Position numbers and translations under genes: made by a program. The notes under the pieces were generated by a model that saw only the letters and a list, made by a program, of their open reading frames with translations, was not told the origin of the DNA and made no database searches. 49,325 bases of DNA from Fragilaria crotonensis (lineage: Eukaryota; Bacillariophyta; Fragilariophyceae; Fragilariales; Fragilariaceae): contig JAKSYS010000480.1 of NCBI GenBank assembly GCA_022925895.1, forward strand, positions 1-49,325. Reading direction: 5' to 3'. Of this stretch, positions 10,388-20,577 are shown piece by piece (the first letter of the stretch is position 1; each line of letters begins with the position of its first letter).

Positions 10388-10939
10388 ATAAGAGTGTCTT
10401 GATGAAATTCAGGAAGACACGGAAGGACACGCCCTCCCAGTATTGGCATTTCGTTGGAGAAGGACCGAAGACCATGAGGTATGAAGATCCTGCGCCCTTT
10501 ATCAATAGCCTTGGGGAATGCACGTTGTACATTACCTTTCTACCAATTAATATCCACTTTTGTGATAGGCATGTCTGCGAGCTGAAGCGTAGTTCCGCTA
10601 AGTTCAAAATTATGAATACCTCGTACATCACTACATCGTACTTTGTTCTATAACTTTATTCTTGTACTCCGAGTACTGACGACGATACCCATATTTATGA
10701 GTACATACCTAAGCAAACTATATGGCGATATGTTGTTCCCTATCATCAACCAGCAGCTGATCATCATGGACGGATCACGGGATCAGACAACTTCTATCCA
10801 TGTATTTTCAGCGACACATTACTACTGAAGAGACCCTTCGGCCTCTGACGCAGTGGCCCGATCCCGCCTGCGCCAAGGTAATTGTCTTGACAAATCCCGT
10901 CATATCGTTCGCATCCAAAAGAATTTGGACTGCTGCGGT
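10388..10939. other. Intergenic region, no gene recognised
   Basis: No supported gene or RNA. Only short open frames without motifs. Confidence 0.5.
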
Positions 10940-11180
10940 ATGTTGTCTGGTTCAAGTTTCGCTGGTCGCATCAATCACAACCTAAACTCGGCGGTGACTC
11001 TTGTCACTGCATTCCACCAATCTCGTTTCGAACTTTGCGCGCGCAATGATGAGGACTAACGTCGGAGATACGTATATCTGCGTTCCAACAAAATCTGATT
11101 CGAATCTTGTTTTGAAATTCAAGTGGCATGGATGAAAGACAAAAGGCCTACCGTCGTCGGAGACAAGAATGATTCGTAGG
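10940..11180. repeat. Second locus of the ~65-bp degenerate repeat
   Basis: The segment from about 10950 (TTTCGCTGGTCGCATCAATC) to 11055 aligns with 6430-6530, and 11085-11180 aligns with about 6935-7045 (CCAACAA-x-x-TGATTCGAAT, then GATGAA and GGCCTxCCGTCGTC). Same orientation as the first locus. No coding capacity. Confidence 0.65.
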
Positions 11181-11347
11181 AGCAAATCTTCCGCTTGGAG
11201 TCTCGTCCTTCTTTGAAACTCTGGATCAACTCCCTTGGAGTCCCGAATCAAAGGCAGGGTATGATTCGATTGAAACTAGAAACAACTGGTCTTGGGCTAA
11301 AATCTCGTCAAGCGTCGTTGCGGACCAACCTGGATGCAACATTGCTG

Positions 11348-11692
11348 TTATGATGACCCACCGCTTGATTCATCTTGTGTCGACATTGACAATTGTTGTA
11401 ATTGCAATGGAGCACGACGTTCGGCCACATCCATTCGTCCAACGGTGGTACAGGCACGTCGTTCAACGCCATCACAAATGGCCCAATCGGCGACATCAAC
11501 AAATCCCACCAAGACAGTCCGATGTCCACGTGTGACACGATCAGCGCCGTGCAACAATTTACCACAATGCATTACCGTATATCCTGCCGCGGGGGGTCGA
11601 ATGATGCAACCTTCTTTTTGGAGGATGTCATTGTTGATGTTGTTGTTATTGATGTCGTTGTCGGTCAGTACTGTCGATGATGATTTATTCAT
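11348..11692 (-). pseudogene. Fragment of a 2-oxoglutarate/Fe(II) oxygenase (prolyl 4-hydroxylase-like)
   Basis: A 114-residue minus-strand frame whose core (GCIIRPPAAGYTVMHCGK, then LLHGADRVTRGHR and TVLVGFV) matches the C-terminal half of prolyl-4-hydroxylase-type double-stranded beta-helix enzymes, including the distal iron-binding His and the Arg that binds 2-oxoglutarate. The N-terminal half with the HxD motif is missing: upstream on this strand is an Asn/Asp-rich low-complexity run, then a stop, and then the start of the next plus-strand gene. The C-terminus past GFVDV is of unclear homology. Most likely a 5'-truncated relic; a last exon of a spliced gene is less likely because the upstream space is occupied by the plus-strand ankyrin gene. 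Confidence 0.6.
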
Positions 11693-11885
11693 ATGCGACT
11701 ATGCGAATAGCTAGGTCCCAGACGTGGCTGGTCGGTATGCCCAAATTTTGCCTCGCAGGCAACAGATGCTTCCCATCTGTCGAATCTCACCGTATGTAAA
11801 ACTTGTACCAGCAAATAGTAGGGTCAAGAGTAACCAACAAAACGGAGTCGTGGAGTTACTGTACCAGAACCAATTTCAATCATGG

Positions 11886-11937
11886 TACATACTGTACTAC
11901 ATACTACATACTACATACTACTACTACATACTGTATC
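11886..11937. repeat. (CATACTA)n microsatellite before ankyrin gene
   Basis: About seven short, slightly irregular units of the CATACTAC/TACTAC type lie 95 bp upstream of the ankyrin start codon at 12031. Similar TAC-rich patches precede the other ankyrin genes. Confidence 0.8.
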
Positions 11938-12030
11938 TTCGCACGAAAAAAGGCTCTCATTGCGATTCTTCATGGCTCATGGCTTTTGTGCATTTTTTGA
12001 CCTTGTGTCTTTAGTTTTAAACTTCAAGCC

Positions 12031-13497
12031 ATGCCGTTGAATGAGAATGATTGTAGTCTTATTTGCAATGCCTTCGAAGGTAATCTCCAGGAGGTTCGTG
12101 ACCTGTTACGAGCGGGAGCCAATGTGAATGCTCAACGACCAGATGATGGTAAAACAGCCCTTTACAAGGCCAGTGGAATGGGCCACTTGGAAGTCGTCCG
12201 AGAATTACTGAATAACAACAAATTGAACGTGAATCTCCAAAGTACTGAAGGTTCAACAGCCCTATACATTGCGAGTCAAGAGGGACATGTGGAAGTCGTC
12301 CGCGAGTTGCTCAGAAACAACAAGGTGGATGTGAACATCCAACGTTCTGATGGTTCAACAGCTCTTTTCATTGCGAGTCAAGAGGGCCATGTGGATGTCG
12401 TCCGCGAGTTGCTCCAAAACAACAAGACGGATGTGAATCTCCAACGTACGACTGGTGCAACAGCCCTTTATATTGCGAGTCAAGAGGGCCATTTGGAAGT
12501 CGTCCGTGAGTTGCTCCAAAGCCACAAATTGGATGTGAATATCCAACGTACTGATATTGGAGCAACAGCCCTTTACATGGCGAGTCGTAATGGCCATGTG
12601 AGAGTCGTCCGCGAGTTGCTCCAAAACAACAATGTGAATGTGAATCTACAAGTGACTTATGATGGTTCAACAGCCCTTTACATTGCGAGTCGAAATGGTT
12701 ATTTGGACGTAGTCCGCGAGTTGCTCCGAAGTAGCAGGGTGAATGTGAATCTACGAGTGACTTATGGTGGCACAACAGCCCTTGATATCGCTCGCCAGCA
12801 GAAAAATGATGATATTGCACGTCTCTTGGAGGAACACATGGAACGTGAGAAGCGTCGCGAGGGGCCGCAGGACGCACATTGGATCGAAGGCGATTTGCCA
12901 TCCCCAAATTCACCGACGCCACAAGCAAGAAAACGAGCAAGGAGGCAGCGATCCATGAGAAACCTACTCGAGGAGGGAACACAGAGCAGCGATAAGGATG
13001 CTGAACATCGACAAGAGTTGTTGCGTAGGAAGCCTGCAGGAAAAGTAGCTGACGATCAAATGGCACGCAAACCTCGGGCTCGTCGAAACAAGAACAGCCT
13101 TTCAAGCAATGATTCCAGCGTGGAAGTCGTCGACGACTTGCTCCAAAACAATGAGGTGGATGTGAATGCCCGAGATACTAATGACGAAACACCCCTTTAC
13201 CTTGCAAGCCAAGAGGGTCATGTGATAGTCGTCCAGGCATTACTCGAAAACGATGAGGTGGATGTGAATGCCCGAGATGGTAATGATCAAACAGCCCTTT
13301 ACGTTGCGAGTCAAAATGGCCATGTGGCAGTCGTTCAGGCATTACTCGAAAGTGGCAAGGTGGATGTGAATGCCAAATGTACCGATGGAAAAAGAACAGC
13401 CCTTCATATTGCGTGCCAAAATGGCCATGCGGACGTCGTCCGGGAGTTTCTCCGACACAACAACGCGGATGTGAATGCCAGACGCATGAATCTGTAA
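12031..13497 (+). CDS. Ankyrin-repeat protein with two ANK blocks and basic linker
   Basis: A 488-residue protein. An N-terminal cap (about 8-39, with GNLQEVRDLLRAGANVNAQ) leads into seven ANK repeats (about 40-275) of the type GSTALYIASQEGHVEVVREL. The seventh runs into the helical tail IARLLEEHMEREKRREG. A linker of roughly 95 residues contains a basic cluster (QARKRARRQRS, a possible nuclear signal) and ELLRRKPAGK, which matches KLLNRKPAG in the ANK-kinase gene at 20.6 kb. A second block has one half and three full repeats (about 371-488). The ATG at 12031 fits the cap of the sister genes. The stop at 13495 falls within what would have been the next repeat/tail, and tail-like sequence follows, so the protein is probably a truncated derivative of the ANK-kinase architecture. 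It may still act as an interaction protein. Confidence 0.85.
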   Translation: MPLNENDCSLICNAFEGNLQEVRDLLRAGANVNAQRPDDGKTALYKASGMGHLEVVRELLNNNKLNVNLQSTEGSTALYIASQEGHVEVVRELLRNNKVDVNIQRSDGSTALFIASQEGHVDVVRELLQNNKTDVNLQRTTGATALYIASQEGHLEVVRELLQSHKLDVNIQRTDIGATALYMASRNGHVRVVRELLQNNNVNVNLQVTYDGSTALYIASRNGYLDVVRELLRSSRVNVNLRVTYGGTTALDIARQQKNDDIARLLEEHMEREKRREGPQDAHWIEGDLPSPNSPTPQARKRARRQRSMRNLLEEGTQSSDKDAEHRQELLRRKPAGKVADDQMARKPRARRNKNSLSSNDSSVEVVDDLLQNNEVDVNARDTNDETPLYLASQEGHVIVVQALLENDEVDVNARDGNDQTALYVASQNGHVAVVQALLESGKVDVNAKCTDGKRTALHIACQNGHADVVREFLRHNNADVNARRMNL

Positions 13498-13499
13498 TT

Positions 13500-13655
13500 T
13501 GATGTCCTCTAGATGTGGTTTATCGCCTGAGAATTATGACTTGGAGGAACACGGGAACGGAGCTGAGGCATCTTGAGGTGGAAGCGCAGAGGTTTCGAGA
13601 GGTCGAAGAGCAGAAGCAGAAGCGTTGTGTGGCGGAATCGCAGCAACTATGGTGA
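13500..13655 (+). pseudogene. Decayed ANK tail and coiled-coil remnant
   Basis: After the preceding stop, the DNA TTGATGTCCTCTAGATG aligns with the start of the terminal repeat in the sister genes. TTGGAGGAACACG (13541) aligns with the LLEEH core of the tail. A shifted frame from 13551 to 13653 then reads a charged coiled-coil (TELRHLEVEAQRFREVEEQK and so on) like the linker helix of the kinase genes. Stops and frameshifts show it is no longer coding. Confidence 0.5.
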
Positions 13656-14099
13656 ACATTCACGTCTGACCTATGAAATGTGAGCCTGGAACCCGTTTGA
13701 TATGCACTTCTACATTTTCTTATTCTACATGTATAGCTCGTTACAGGGAGATGATTACTTTAGAAAGTTATGAAGGCCCTGTCAGGGATTAGATAAGAAT
13801 CGCGCACTAAACACTCCATCAAGTCGCAAATCACCATTGACGAAATGAGAGTCTCTCCATTGTCCTGCAAATCACAGCACAGCGCGCAAATGAACTTCCT
13901 CCGTTACAAATCTCAACTGCACCGGGAGTGACGACACCGCCGGAATGCCACATGGTCGTGCTATGGGAAGAGCAACGACGACTGCCGATTTTCGACTGTT
14001 GGTACTCCTTGAGAAATGCTCATGACGAACGACAACGAAACAGATCTCCTCGGTTCGTCGCGGGTGACGAGGACACGGGAAATCTGCATACGCTGAGAC

Positions 14100-14750
14100 C
14101 GCATTGCTCGCGATGACAAGAAAGGAATTGGATTCAGATGTTGCCGGAATTCGTCAAGTGTACTCAATCCAATGTGCCAAAAAACCACAACGATCGTGCC
14201 TCGACAAAGCTCTTGACTAGGAACGGCAGCAGCTTATCATTAAGGCGTTTGAGGCTCGTAAGAGCGATTTGAAATGGGAGAGCGCATGGACCGGTAAAGG
14301 CACTCAAAGGAAAGAGGTCGTTGAACACTTCCTTCTGCCGCTAGACGCCAGTTTGACTCAGGCATGAATGACACTCCGTGAATGTACATCATGGTCGGAC
14401 GATGTAGAAAACAAACGATGAGTTCTTTGACGTAGAGGCGATGGAAAATTGAAGCGGAACGCAATGGAGAAACGACTTCGTGGGCCAATACGCAAAGTGC
14501 TCCCAATACTGTCATGCCCATACTTGATGCCAACGGAAGGATGGAAACCTTTCAATGCATATTCTATGCCGGTATTCAAAAAGCAAAGGCAAAGCGATTT
14601 GGATTATTGGATGAATCACTTAAAGCCAATGACTCGAGTACAACAGTCCTACCCGTAGGCAATAGGGTTGTTGTTTGGCTTTCATTCTGCGTCGGGAGCG
14701 ATAGCGAATCGAGGATTCATCCCACATCCCAAGCCCTTTGAAATGGATTG
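14100..14750 (+). pseudogene. Relic of unknown gene family C, copy 1
   Basis: Disconnected plus-strand frames look protein-like: a charged helix RQQLIIKAFEARKSDLKWES near 14230, LPLDASLTQA plus MTLRECT near 14340-14380, and MPILDANGRMETFQCIFYAG then KAKAKRFGLLDESLKANDSS at 14514-14640. The part around 14340-14500 is also recognisable at about 35350-35520 (MLRECTARLGVEG, then AERNGE). Several stops and frame changes break it. I do not recognise the family. Coding strand is inferred from the better frame. Confidence 0.35.
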
Positions 14751-14814
14751 TCATTCCGAGTGTTTGCTTAACTACCATCGTCTACACGAACAGGGACTTG
14801 CTGCTGTGTAGGCC

Positions 14815-15990
14815 TATTCCATCGCGATGCCACACCAGCCATGGGAATAACCTCTGGAAGTTTCAACTTTCAGCATAACGTACTTACGCCCTCTTTGTCG
14901 TGATCAACCTGCAAATCCAATTCAGTATCATCATCGTCGTCGTCGTAATTGTCGTCACGGTCATTGTAGTGCAGCGGCAAGTCACCATGAACGAGAACCT
15001 CATGTGCATAACGAAGCCGTATTGTTGGATCCTACATCTGAACGGCTCTCCTTAGAGATGCAGAGCTTTCCTTTCCATTGTACCCAGATGGTCCCTGGGA
15101 ATGCATTCTGAGGGCGACAAAATCCATTCGACATGGCACTCCAATCTTGGCGTAACCACCATTCGTAGTCCACGATGCAATTGGCTCAACGAACTGGTGG
15201 TGAGGGCAGAAGTAGTTGTTCTTGTGGATCCCTCTTTGCGCTGCAGACGGTCTAGTCGTGTCATCGTTGATGATCTCACAAGCGCGTATCATTGGACTAT
15301 TTCGGTACTACGTTTTCGGCTTCCACCTGTGGTTAGCTTCAACCTAGTAGCACTCCGCTTCCAAGCTTCTGGCAACACTATCAAGAGACATGAAGAGATC
15401 TCTCGTGTGTGAAATCGACAAACACAAAAGCAACGTCGAATGGTAAAAAACCACAGTAAAGTCATTTTCACCGTCATGGTCTTCGTGGAAAGAAACGGAC
15501 GCGCTCGGCAGTACTCCAGTAAGAGTCGTCTCATTGAGAAAGGCCAGGTGGAAGAGTATCACCAGTCTCGCCAGCCCCGAATGTCTCAATTTGCCGCGGC
15601 CTTTTTGTTACTTGCGTCCTTCAATTTTGAAAGAAGGTCCATGTATCACATGGTGTTTACATGACATTACCTATAAACAGCAAGATACAGAGCGAGTCAA
15701 GAAGAGCAGACAAGCAGGTCTTCGTATCCACTTGAGCATAACTGATGATCTTAGTCGAATATACTTGTTTGAAGACAAGGAACCAGACACATTTTACTTG
15801 ATGTGGACCGAAAGTGTCTCACTGGGCAACAGGATCCATGCCTGCTGTCCCAAGTGTTCTAGGACCCTACACACACACAACACTGGCTGGTCTCGAGGAG
15901 GAGGAGGACGACGACAACAACATTGCCGTGGCGGTTCGCAGTTATAACATGTAACATGACACTCATGCGTTTCGTGTGTCTTTGACACAC
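14815..15990 (-). pseudogene. Relic of unknown gene family A, copy 1 (longest)
   Basis: Read on the minus strand, successive frames contain PPPPRDQPVL (about 15900), LPSASVSFHEDHDGENDF and the LDSVARSLEAECY segment (15589-15344), an 86-residue frame beginning MIRACEIINDDTTRPSA (15292-15032), an Asp-rich DDNYDDDDDDTELDL (about 14950), and LPEVIPMAGVASRW (about 14830). The DGEND, LEAEC, ELD and VIPMAGV blocks recur in the same order at 47986-48951. Frameshifts separate the blocks, so the copy is dead or badly interrupted. The family is unknown to me. It lies tail-to-tail with the ankyrin gene upstream, as its sister copies do with kinase-RING genes. Confidence 0.5.
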
Positions 15991-17014
15991 GTTTTCTTTG
16001 GGGTTGGATCCGGTTACAAAGGAGGTTCTCTACCAGCCAGAAAATGTCTCTACGAGAGATTGTCTTTATTCATATAGACAGGTGCTGAACCAGCATTGCG
16101 CATCAACAAACGCAAATGGGAAATAATGGTCTGATGATCCAGTCGTTTTTTGGAACGAACTCACTGTATCTGCAAGGACGTATGACGAAAAACTGCCACT
16201 TTTGAAAGGCATGGTAGTAATTCATCGTTGACTTGGACTGAATTGTGAACGTCGATGCAGCCATTGCATAATGATATCTCTACACAGTAGAGAAGCAGCC
16301 AATCATAAATTTGTCGGAAAGATCTCCTTTTCCGAACTGAATGAATGCATTCAAAATCTCACACATCGATCTTATCATTACACCAATTCCGACGTGCTGA
16401 TGGTTGATGGTATGCAGCCTATGCAGCATACGCGCGATTTCATACCTCCACGGCGAAGAGCACATTTCGATTCATATTCATACGCACGATACACACTTTT
16501 TAACGCGGGCCCAGCATGCTGTTCAATGACTGCGTGTGTTTCTGCATCCTTCACAGTGTTGAACGTTAAGTGTGCATATCAATAAATGTATTCGTTTATA
16601 TATAGCGATAATGTAGAGGACTACCGGTAGGCGGCCTGCTTCCTACGGGGGAGCGTATACCCAGTAATAACAATCCGGCTGATGGTCTTTCGGATCTACC
16701 GCTACGGCATGAAGTACATGTACTACGGTAGTACTCGAGTATCGGAGTACAAAGGTATGAAGTCCAGTATGAGAGGGATCTGTGAGAATCGTTGAATTCA
16801 GAATTTATGGGACGACGCTGTAAAGTGGAAAGTCTACTACGAGATACGACAGCGTGCCCTTTCTCACCATTGTGCTACGATTGGCGGTTGGCGGCGCCGA
16901 CTGCTGACCCCGCTGGTTCACTACTACAGGTAGCTAGCATACCAACACATCATCAGACCTCCATCGCAAACTCACTTCCTATTGCGTCACGTCAGCATTG
17001 AATTTCGATCGACA
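15991..17014. other. Intergenic region, no gene recognised
   Basis: No supported gene. Positions 16710-16757 contain a dense TAC/GTAC palindrome patch (AAGTACATGTACTACGGTAG, then TACTCGAGTA) ahead of the next ankyrin gene. Confidence 0.5.
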
Positions 17015-17920
17015 ATGGATTGGGATTTTCATCTTTTTGGATTTGCCTCCGCTGGTAATCTCCTAGAGGTTCGTAACGCGTTAAACGTCGGAGCCAATGT
17101 GAATTGGCGACACTATGAAACTGGCAGCACACCTCTCATTGTCGCTAGCTGGAATCGCCGCTATAAAGTCGTTTGTGCTTTATTGAGGCAAAGAGGGGTG
17201 AATGTGAACATCCAGGATAACAATCGTGACACAGCACTTATCGTAGCAAGCTCACACGTCCATTTAGAACTGTTTCGTACTTTATTGGATCGCCCAGATG
17301 TTGCTGTGAATATCCGGAATAATCTTGGCGTCACAGCTCTTATCAATGCAAGCTTTCATGACAACTGGGAAGTAGTTCCAAACTTATTGAACCACCCATG
17401 GGTGCATGTTAATGCCACGGATCATAATGGCTTTTCAGCCCTCATCCACGCAAGCCATTACGGCCACTTGAAAGTGGTTGAGTTTTTGTTGGGTCACCCA
17501 GGGGTGGAGGTCAATATCCAGGATGGCGATGGCTTGTCAGCTCTCATCTACGCATGCCTTCATGGCCATTTGGATGTGGTTCGTGCTTTATTGAACCACC
17601 CCCGGGTGGAGGTGAATATCCAGGATCGCGATGGCTTCTCAGCTTTCATACACGCATGCTTTCGTGGCCATGTGGATGTGGTTGAGGCCTTATTGAATCG
17701 CGATGAGGTTGATGTGAATATCCGGAATCGCGATGGCAAAACAGCTCTCATGTACGCATGCGTTCATGGCCACTCGGAAGTTGTTGAGGCTTTGTTGGAT
17801 CACCCAGAAGTGGATGTGAATATCCAGGATCGCGATGGCTTCTCAGCTTTCATGTACGCATTGGTTCATGACCGTGGGGATGTGGTACGGGCCTTATTGT
17901 TTCACGTGAGGTTGATATGA
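17015..17920 (+). CDS. Ankyrin-repeat protein (3' end scrambled)
   Basis: A 301-residue frame starting at the ATG at 17015. This start is preferred because it gives an N-terminal ANK cap (GNLLEVRNALNVGANVN) like the sister genes; the frame is open a little further upstream without an ATG. About eight 34-residue ANK repeats follow, several with NIQDRDGFSAFIHAC wording. The frame ends at a TGA at 17918 in the middle of a repeat (FHVRLI). One base must be missing near 17906, because the next frame continues the repeat as EVDMTIMNNNGSTALIYSC. Further breaks follow downstream. The gene therefore encodes either a truncated ANK protein or is a young pseudogene. Confidence 0.65.
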   Translation: MDWDFHLFGFASAGNLLEVRNALNVGANVNWRHYETGSTPLIVASWNRRYKVVCALLRQRGVNVNIQDNNRDTALIVASSHVHLELFRTLLDRPDVAVNIRNNLGVTALINASFHDNWEVVPNLLNHPWVHVNATDHNGFSALIHASHYGHLKVVEFLLGHPGVEVNIQDGDGLSALIYACLHGHLDVVRALLNHPRVEVNIQDRDGFSAFIHACFRGHVDVVEALLNRDEVDVNIRNRDGKTALMYACVHGHSEVVEALLDHPEVDVNIQDRDGFSAFMYALVHDRGDVVRALLFHVRLI

Positions 17921-18403
17921 CTATCATGAACAACAATGGCAGCACAGCTCTCATCTACTCATGCCGCATGCGTTCGGCATGAGTAGATGGCCATTTGGAA
18001 GTGGTTCGTGCTTTATTGAACCACCCAGAGGTGCATTTGGAATAAGTTCAGGCTTTATTGAACCAGCCAGGGGTGTGTTGAGGTGAATATCCAGGGTCGC
18101 GATGGCTTTTCAGCTCCCTTCTTCGCCAGCCATAACGGCCACTTGAGAGTGGTTTGTGCGTTATTAAATGACGAGGAAGTGGATTTGAATATCAGGAATG
18201 ACGATCGCAGCACAACCCTTGATGGCCGTGGGGAAGATGATGTTGTACATCTTTTGGAGGAGCACTTACGCATACGACAGATGCGTCGTGTGCGTCGTTA
18301 TAACTACTTTTTTGCGCGGCTAATGTGCTTGAAGAAGGATCGAGTGCCGTCTTGCCAAATTGTGATGCGCTCCTTTAGAATGGCATCATGTCAATCGATA
18401 TGA
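17921..18403 (+). pseudogene. Frameshifted and rearranged 3' end of the ankyrin gene
   Basis: ANK-coding DNA continues in changing frames: MNNNGSTALIYSC, then an inverted-repeat interruption (17952-17989), then GHLEVVRALLNHPEVHLE, then a partial re-copy of the TTTATTGAACCA segment. A final open frame (18083-18403) has one full and one partial repeat and ends in the family tail (DDVVHLLEEHLRIRQMRR). At least three frame breaks separate these pieces from the intact N-terminal part. Confidence 0.75.
17952..17989. repeat. Perfect 14-bp inverted repeat inside ankyrin-coding DNA
   Basis: CATCTACTCATGCC (17952-17965) is followed, after a 10-base spacer, by its exact reverse complement GGCATGAGTAGATG (17976-17989). 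The left arm is ordinary ANK coding sequence; the right arm replaces the expected repeat sequence and breaks the frame. Confidence 0.9.
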
Positions 18404-19290
18404 ATGTAAGTAGCACGAGACGCGTTCAAGTTCATCGCTGAGAAGGCTCTCAAAAGGCAATGAAAGGGAACAGATCGGAGTGGAAGCTCCAGTTTTGGAG
18501 AAGAACGGAACTCCCATTTGGGTGAAGTGTGCGTATGCCCAAGAGGTTCTAGTGCGTTTGGATCACGAAGATGCGAGCACAAGTTCTCAAATAGTATGCC
18601 CGCCAGGTCGGATTGTTCGCCTCTCTAGAGTTCTAAAAATAAACTCGGAGTACATGTTTACACTTGATTGATGTTTGTGTTTATGCCAGTACACGAGGCT
18701 ACTAAAAGATGCAGTTTATGTAATGCTTCGACTCAAACGACCTGAGAACGTTCCCACTATGTCACGATCTTTTCAATACGCACAGTGCACTCACTTGATC
18801 GAAAATAGAGTCGTCCGTGGTTTTTCACCTTTCATGTTGGCTCGGCGCAGTTACGTTGTTTCTAGTACGCTGTCCTCAGCCTCAAGCTCAAATTTAAATC
18901 AGGATGTCGTTAGGGCAACCAGACTACAAACTACGTCAAAAGATGATTTTCAATGAAACAAAGCGATCAATGGGCTAGACACATCTGCGCGGTGGTGTGT
19001 GGCGTGCAATGGTAGTGAACGACCGTAATCGAAAATCTCAAGGTTGAGTGCACAGTGCACACACCGTGCACACTCAAACACTCGAATCTCAGATCATCAC
19101 CATTGATGCATTGACCGTATGAGATACTGTACCACCCGGCAACCAACAACGAACTGCAGGAACGGAAACGGCAAGAACACCTCACATGTTCATGTCCGCG
19201 AATCGTCCTCTCCTGTCGCTTGGCACCCACGAAGAATATCAACAGAAACAAAAGCAACCATTATGGACACCCACGAAACGCCGAAAATCA
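18404..19290. other. Intergenic region, no gene recognised
   Basis: Open frames up to 96 codons occur on both strands without recognisable domains. A small hairpin-like region of alternating GTGCAC occurs at 19040-19080. Confidence 0.4.
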
Positions 19291-19294
19291 TCGC

Positions 19295-19750
19295 CCCTTC
19301 GATCTCACGATTCAAAGCTTGTTCGAAGAAGGCTCAGTTGGCGCTGTGGACAAAGCAGGACATGATGCATCATCTTCCAAAGTAGTCGTCAAATCTCACC
19401 TACCAACAACTCCAAGTTTGGCAAGACCGATGAAGACGAGATTGATATCCTATCTCGATGTGACTCTCCCTAAACGTGGTGGGGTGGTTTAAGTGTTTCA
19501 TCAAGATTATTCCAGAGTTACCATTTGAAACATGGTTTGTAATGGAGTACTGTGAAGGCTGTTGCATGTTGGATCCTGTTGGAGCGACAACATGGTTCGC
19601 TTGCTTCTTGAAGACATCAGTCGTGCCGTGTCCGTATCCTTTGTGCTAGGCCTTCCTCAATATCTGCGCGGAGTTGCCAACGACTGCCATCGAGATATCA
19701 AATGCGGCGACTACGATGATACGGACGCCAATACAAGGTGCACGTGTATG
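19295..19750 (+). pseudogene. STE20/Hippo (MST)-like protein kinase relic
   Basis: Broken plus-strand frames keep the order of kinase motifs: a glycine-loop remnant (LFEEGSVGAVDKA, about 19320), EDEIDILSRCDSP (about 19430-19472), WFKCFIK then WFVMEYCEG at 19533-19559, a helix reading ISRAVSVSFVLGL (about 19615-19655) and the catalytic loop HRDIKCG at 19688-19708. The wording around MEYCEG and HRDIKCGN-type loops is typical of STE20-group MST/Hippo kinases. The frame changes at least twice, the invariant Asn after HRDIKCG is lost, and nothing of the DFG motif or C-lobe remains. This kinase is unrelated to the Pelle-like kinases of the cluster. Confidence 0.7.
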
Positions 19751-19860
19751 TGGTACTCGGGTATGATTGTCAACCGAACCAATGCAATATGCAATGCCAG
19801 CATTGTGCACTGTGCACGCGAGGCACAACGACGATTGAATCCCACGAGGAGTTGGTCTCA

Positions 19861-19901
19861 GTGGACAGTGGACAGTGGACAGTGGACAGTGGACAGTGGA
19901 C
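19861..19901. repeat. (GTGGACA)n minisatellite
   Basis: Nearly six perfect copies of the 7-bp unit GTGGACA, followed at once by ATATAGG-type repeats to about 19932. Confidence 0.95.
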
Positions 19902-19932
19902 GCATATAGGATATAGGCGATATAGGATATAG

Positions 19933-20577
19933 GGTACCTGGTACTGTAGCGTTGTGTGTTGTGTGTCGTTTTTGCTGAACGAACGAATCAAAGTGTGTGA
20001 CGTTATTTGGGCAGTTTAAATACGAGCTGTTGAGTTAATAACGAATTCTTGTATCACGGACTTTCAGGTGAATTATTTAACGTTAAGTTCACAACTGCCT
20101 GATACAAAATTTTGTGATACGCGAAGGAGTTAACAACGCCCCTAAGTCGTAAGAACGTTCTGTTGGTCAATTCGCACGTGATGTACGGTACTTCTACATA
20201 CTAATACTACGGTATTTTGTGCTTGTGTGCTTGCAGCTTGCACACTTGCACACGCTTCTGATTTCATGTCATAGAGGGACGGTACGAGTTGTACAAGGCG
20301 TACAGTACAAGGTATGCTGATACCATACAGATAGGCGTAAGCACAGAACAAGTAGACCTACCGTCTATTAGTTCTGGAGCGAGGCAGCGAGGTCTAATTT
20401 TGAATTTCATTTACCTAGATCCCAGCACTTTACAACGGTTTGCATCCTCAGAGCGCGACAACACTCGAGCGTCGAAGGTAAAAGAAGGACAACAGAAATT
20501 GCATTTGCTTGACCCTATCCTGCTATCGGCAATCAGCCATCATTAACACTTGCTTTGATCACTGAAAGACGCAGACA
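19933..20577. other. Region upstream of the ANK-kinase gene
   Basis: No gene recognised. Positions about 20185-20305 carry a TAC/GTAC-rich patch (ACTACGGTATT, GTACAAGGCGTACAGTAC), about 280 bp before the start codon. The promoter and 5' UTR of the next gene must lie here. Confidence 0.45.

Noticed and set aside
12368-13105. 245-codon minus-strand open frame
   Set aside because: It is antisense to the ankyrin gene at 12.0 kb, and its internal periodicity is just the ANK repeat read backwards.
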